5,251 nt of DNA. Origin: Candidatus Dadabacteria bacterium. GTDB lineage: Bacteria; Desulfobacterota_D; UBA1144; Nemesobacterales; UBA2774. This document shows, piece by piece, positions 5,160 through 5,251 of this stretch. A program made the translations under genes and the position numbers. The notes under the pieces are model-generated. The model saw only the letters and a list, made by a program, of their open reading frames with translations, had not been told where the DNA came from and ran no database searches. Every line of letters starts with the position of its first letter. Position 1 is the first letter of the stretch. Location of the stretch: assembly GCA_030632765.1 (NCBI GenBank), contig DAOVUC010000142.1:1-5251 (forward strand), written 5' to 3'.

Positions 5160-5251
5160 CTACTCTTCCTCGTTGAGCTTACCTATTAACTCCCGGCTTG
5201 GTCTAAAGTGAGGCAGTTTTTTTGAAGAAACTGTGACTTTATCCCCAGTTC
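5160..5251 (-). CDS. IHF/HU-family DNA-binding protein, C-terminal fragment (IHF-beta-like)
   Basis: This is the 3' end of a minus-strand gene that enters from the right edge; only 29 codons and the TAG stop (5162-5160) are visible. The peptide begins TGDKVTVSSKK, continues LPHFRPSRELIGKL and ends NEEE. The family C-terminus has TG-(D/E)-x-V just after the DNA-minor-groove beta arm, then PHF-(K/R)-P-x-x-EL; this matches the end of IHF beta (TGDKV...PHFKPGKEL in E. coli, from memory) better than HU. Such proteins are small dimeric nucleoid proteins that bend DNA. The beta arm itself and the dimer core lie outside the window, so alpha, beta and HU cannot be separated with certainty. It is not in an obvious operon with def: 120 bp and a promoter candidate lie between them. 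Confidence 0.8.
   Translation of the reverse strand, partial: TGDKVTVSSKKLPHFRPSRELIGKLNEEE

Noticed and set aside
5112..5160. Inverted repeat GATTACT / AGTAATC after the IHF-like gene as a terminator
   Set aside because: The arms are 35 bases apart, AT-rich and not followed by a T-tract on the minus strand.

Overview
The window is a compact stretch of bacterial chromosome. Every supportable gene lies on the minus strand, so transcription runs from high to low coordinates. It looks like a moderately AT-rich Gram-negative bacterium. The IHF-beta-like fragment, the SecG with a periplasmic-type tail, the 7Fe ferredoxin and the style of the aminotransferase recall deltaproteobacterial or uncultured candidate-phylum genomes. 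That placement is an impression from protein features, not a phylogenetic result.

In order of transcription: (1) the last 29 codons of an IHF/HU-family DNA-binding protein at the right edge; (2) a 120 bp gap with a promoter, then peptide deformylase (def, 5039-4470); (3) a 112 bp gap holding an AT-rich palindrome and a good sigma70-type promoter that abuts the next start codon; (4) a tight operon of a class I aminotransferase (4357-3206), a phosphoglycerate-kinase-like gene (3209-2001), triosephosphate isomerase (tpiA, 2004-1246) and secG (1239-733); the first three are joined by two ATGA stop/start overlaps and secG follows after 6 bp; (5) a 7Fe ferredoxin (fdxA, 644-378) with a strong Shine-Dalgarno and a possible promoter of its own; (6) a clear rho-independent terminator (311-345); (7) the first 93 codons of endonuclease III (nth), running off the left edge and apparently starting at TTG. 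No gene-free stretch reaches 300 bases.

The main point of interest is the pgk gene. It is full length, in frame and embedded in the common pgk-tpiA-secG arrangement, but it has lost nearly all residues that bind 3-phosphoglycerate and catalyse phosphotransfer in PGKs. By contrast the adjacent TPI keeps a complete active site. The gene is therefore better described as a PGK-fold paralogue ('pseudo-PGK'), with either no PGK activity or a changed substrate. Its coupling to an aminotransferase upstream and TPI downstream suggests a role linked to triose-phosphate or amino-acid metabolism. No gap gene is present, and the aminotransferase occupies the position where gap often sits.

A second theme is translation initiation. 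def and the aminotransferase both lack a visible Shine-Dalgarno, and both have promoter-like -35/-10 pairs placed so that transcription would start at or within a few bases of the ATG. This suggests leaderless or near-leaderless mRNAs, whereas fdxA has a textbook GGAGGT.
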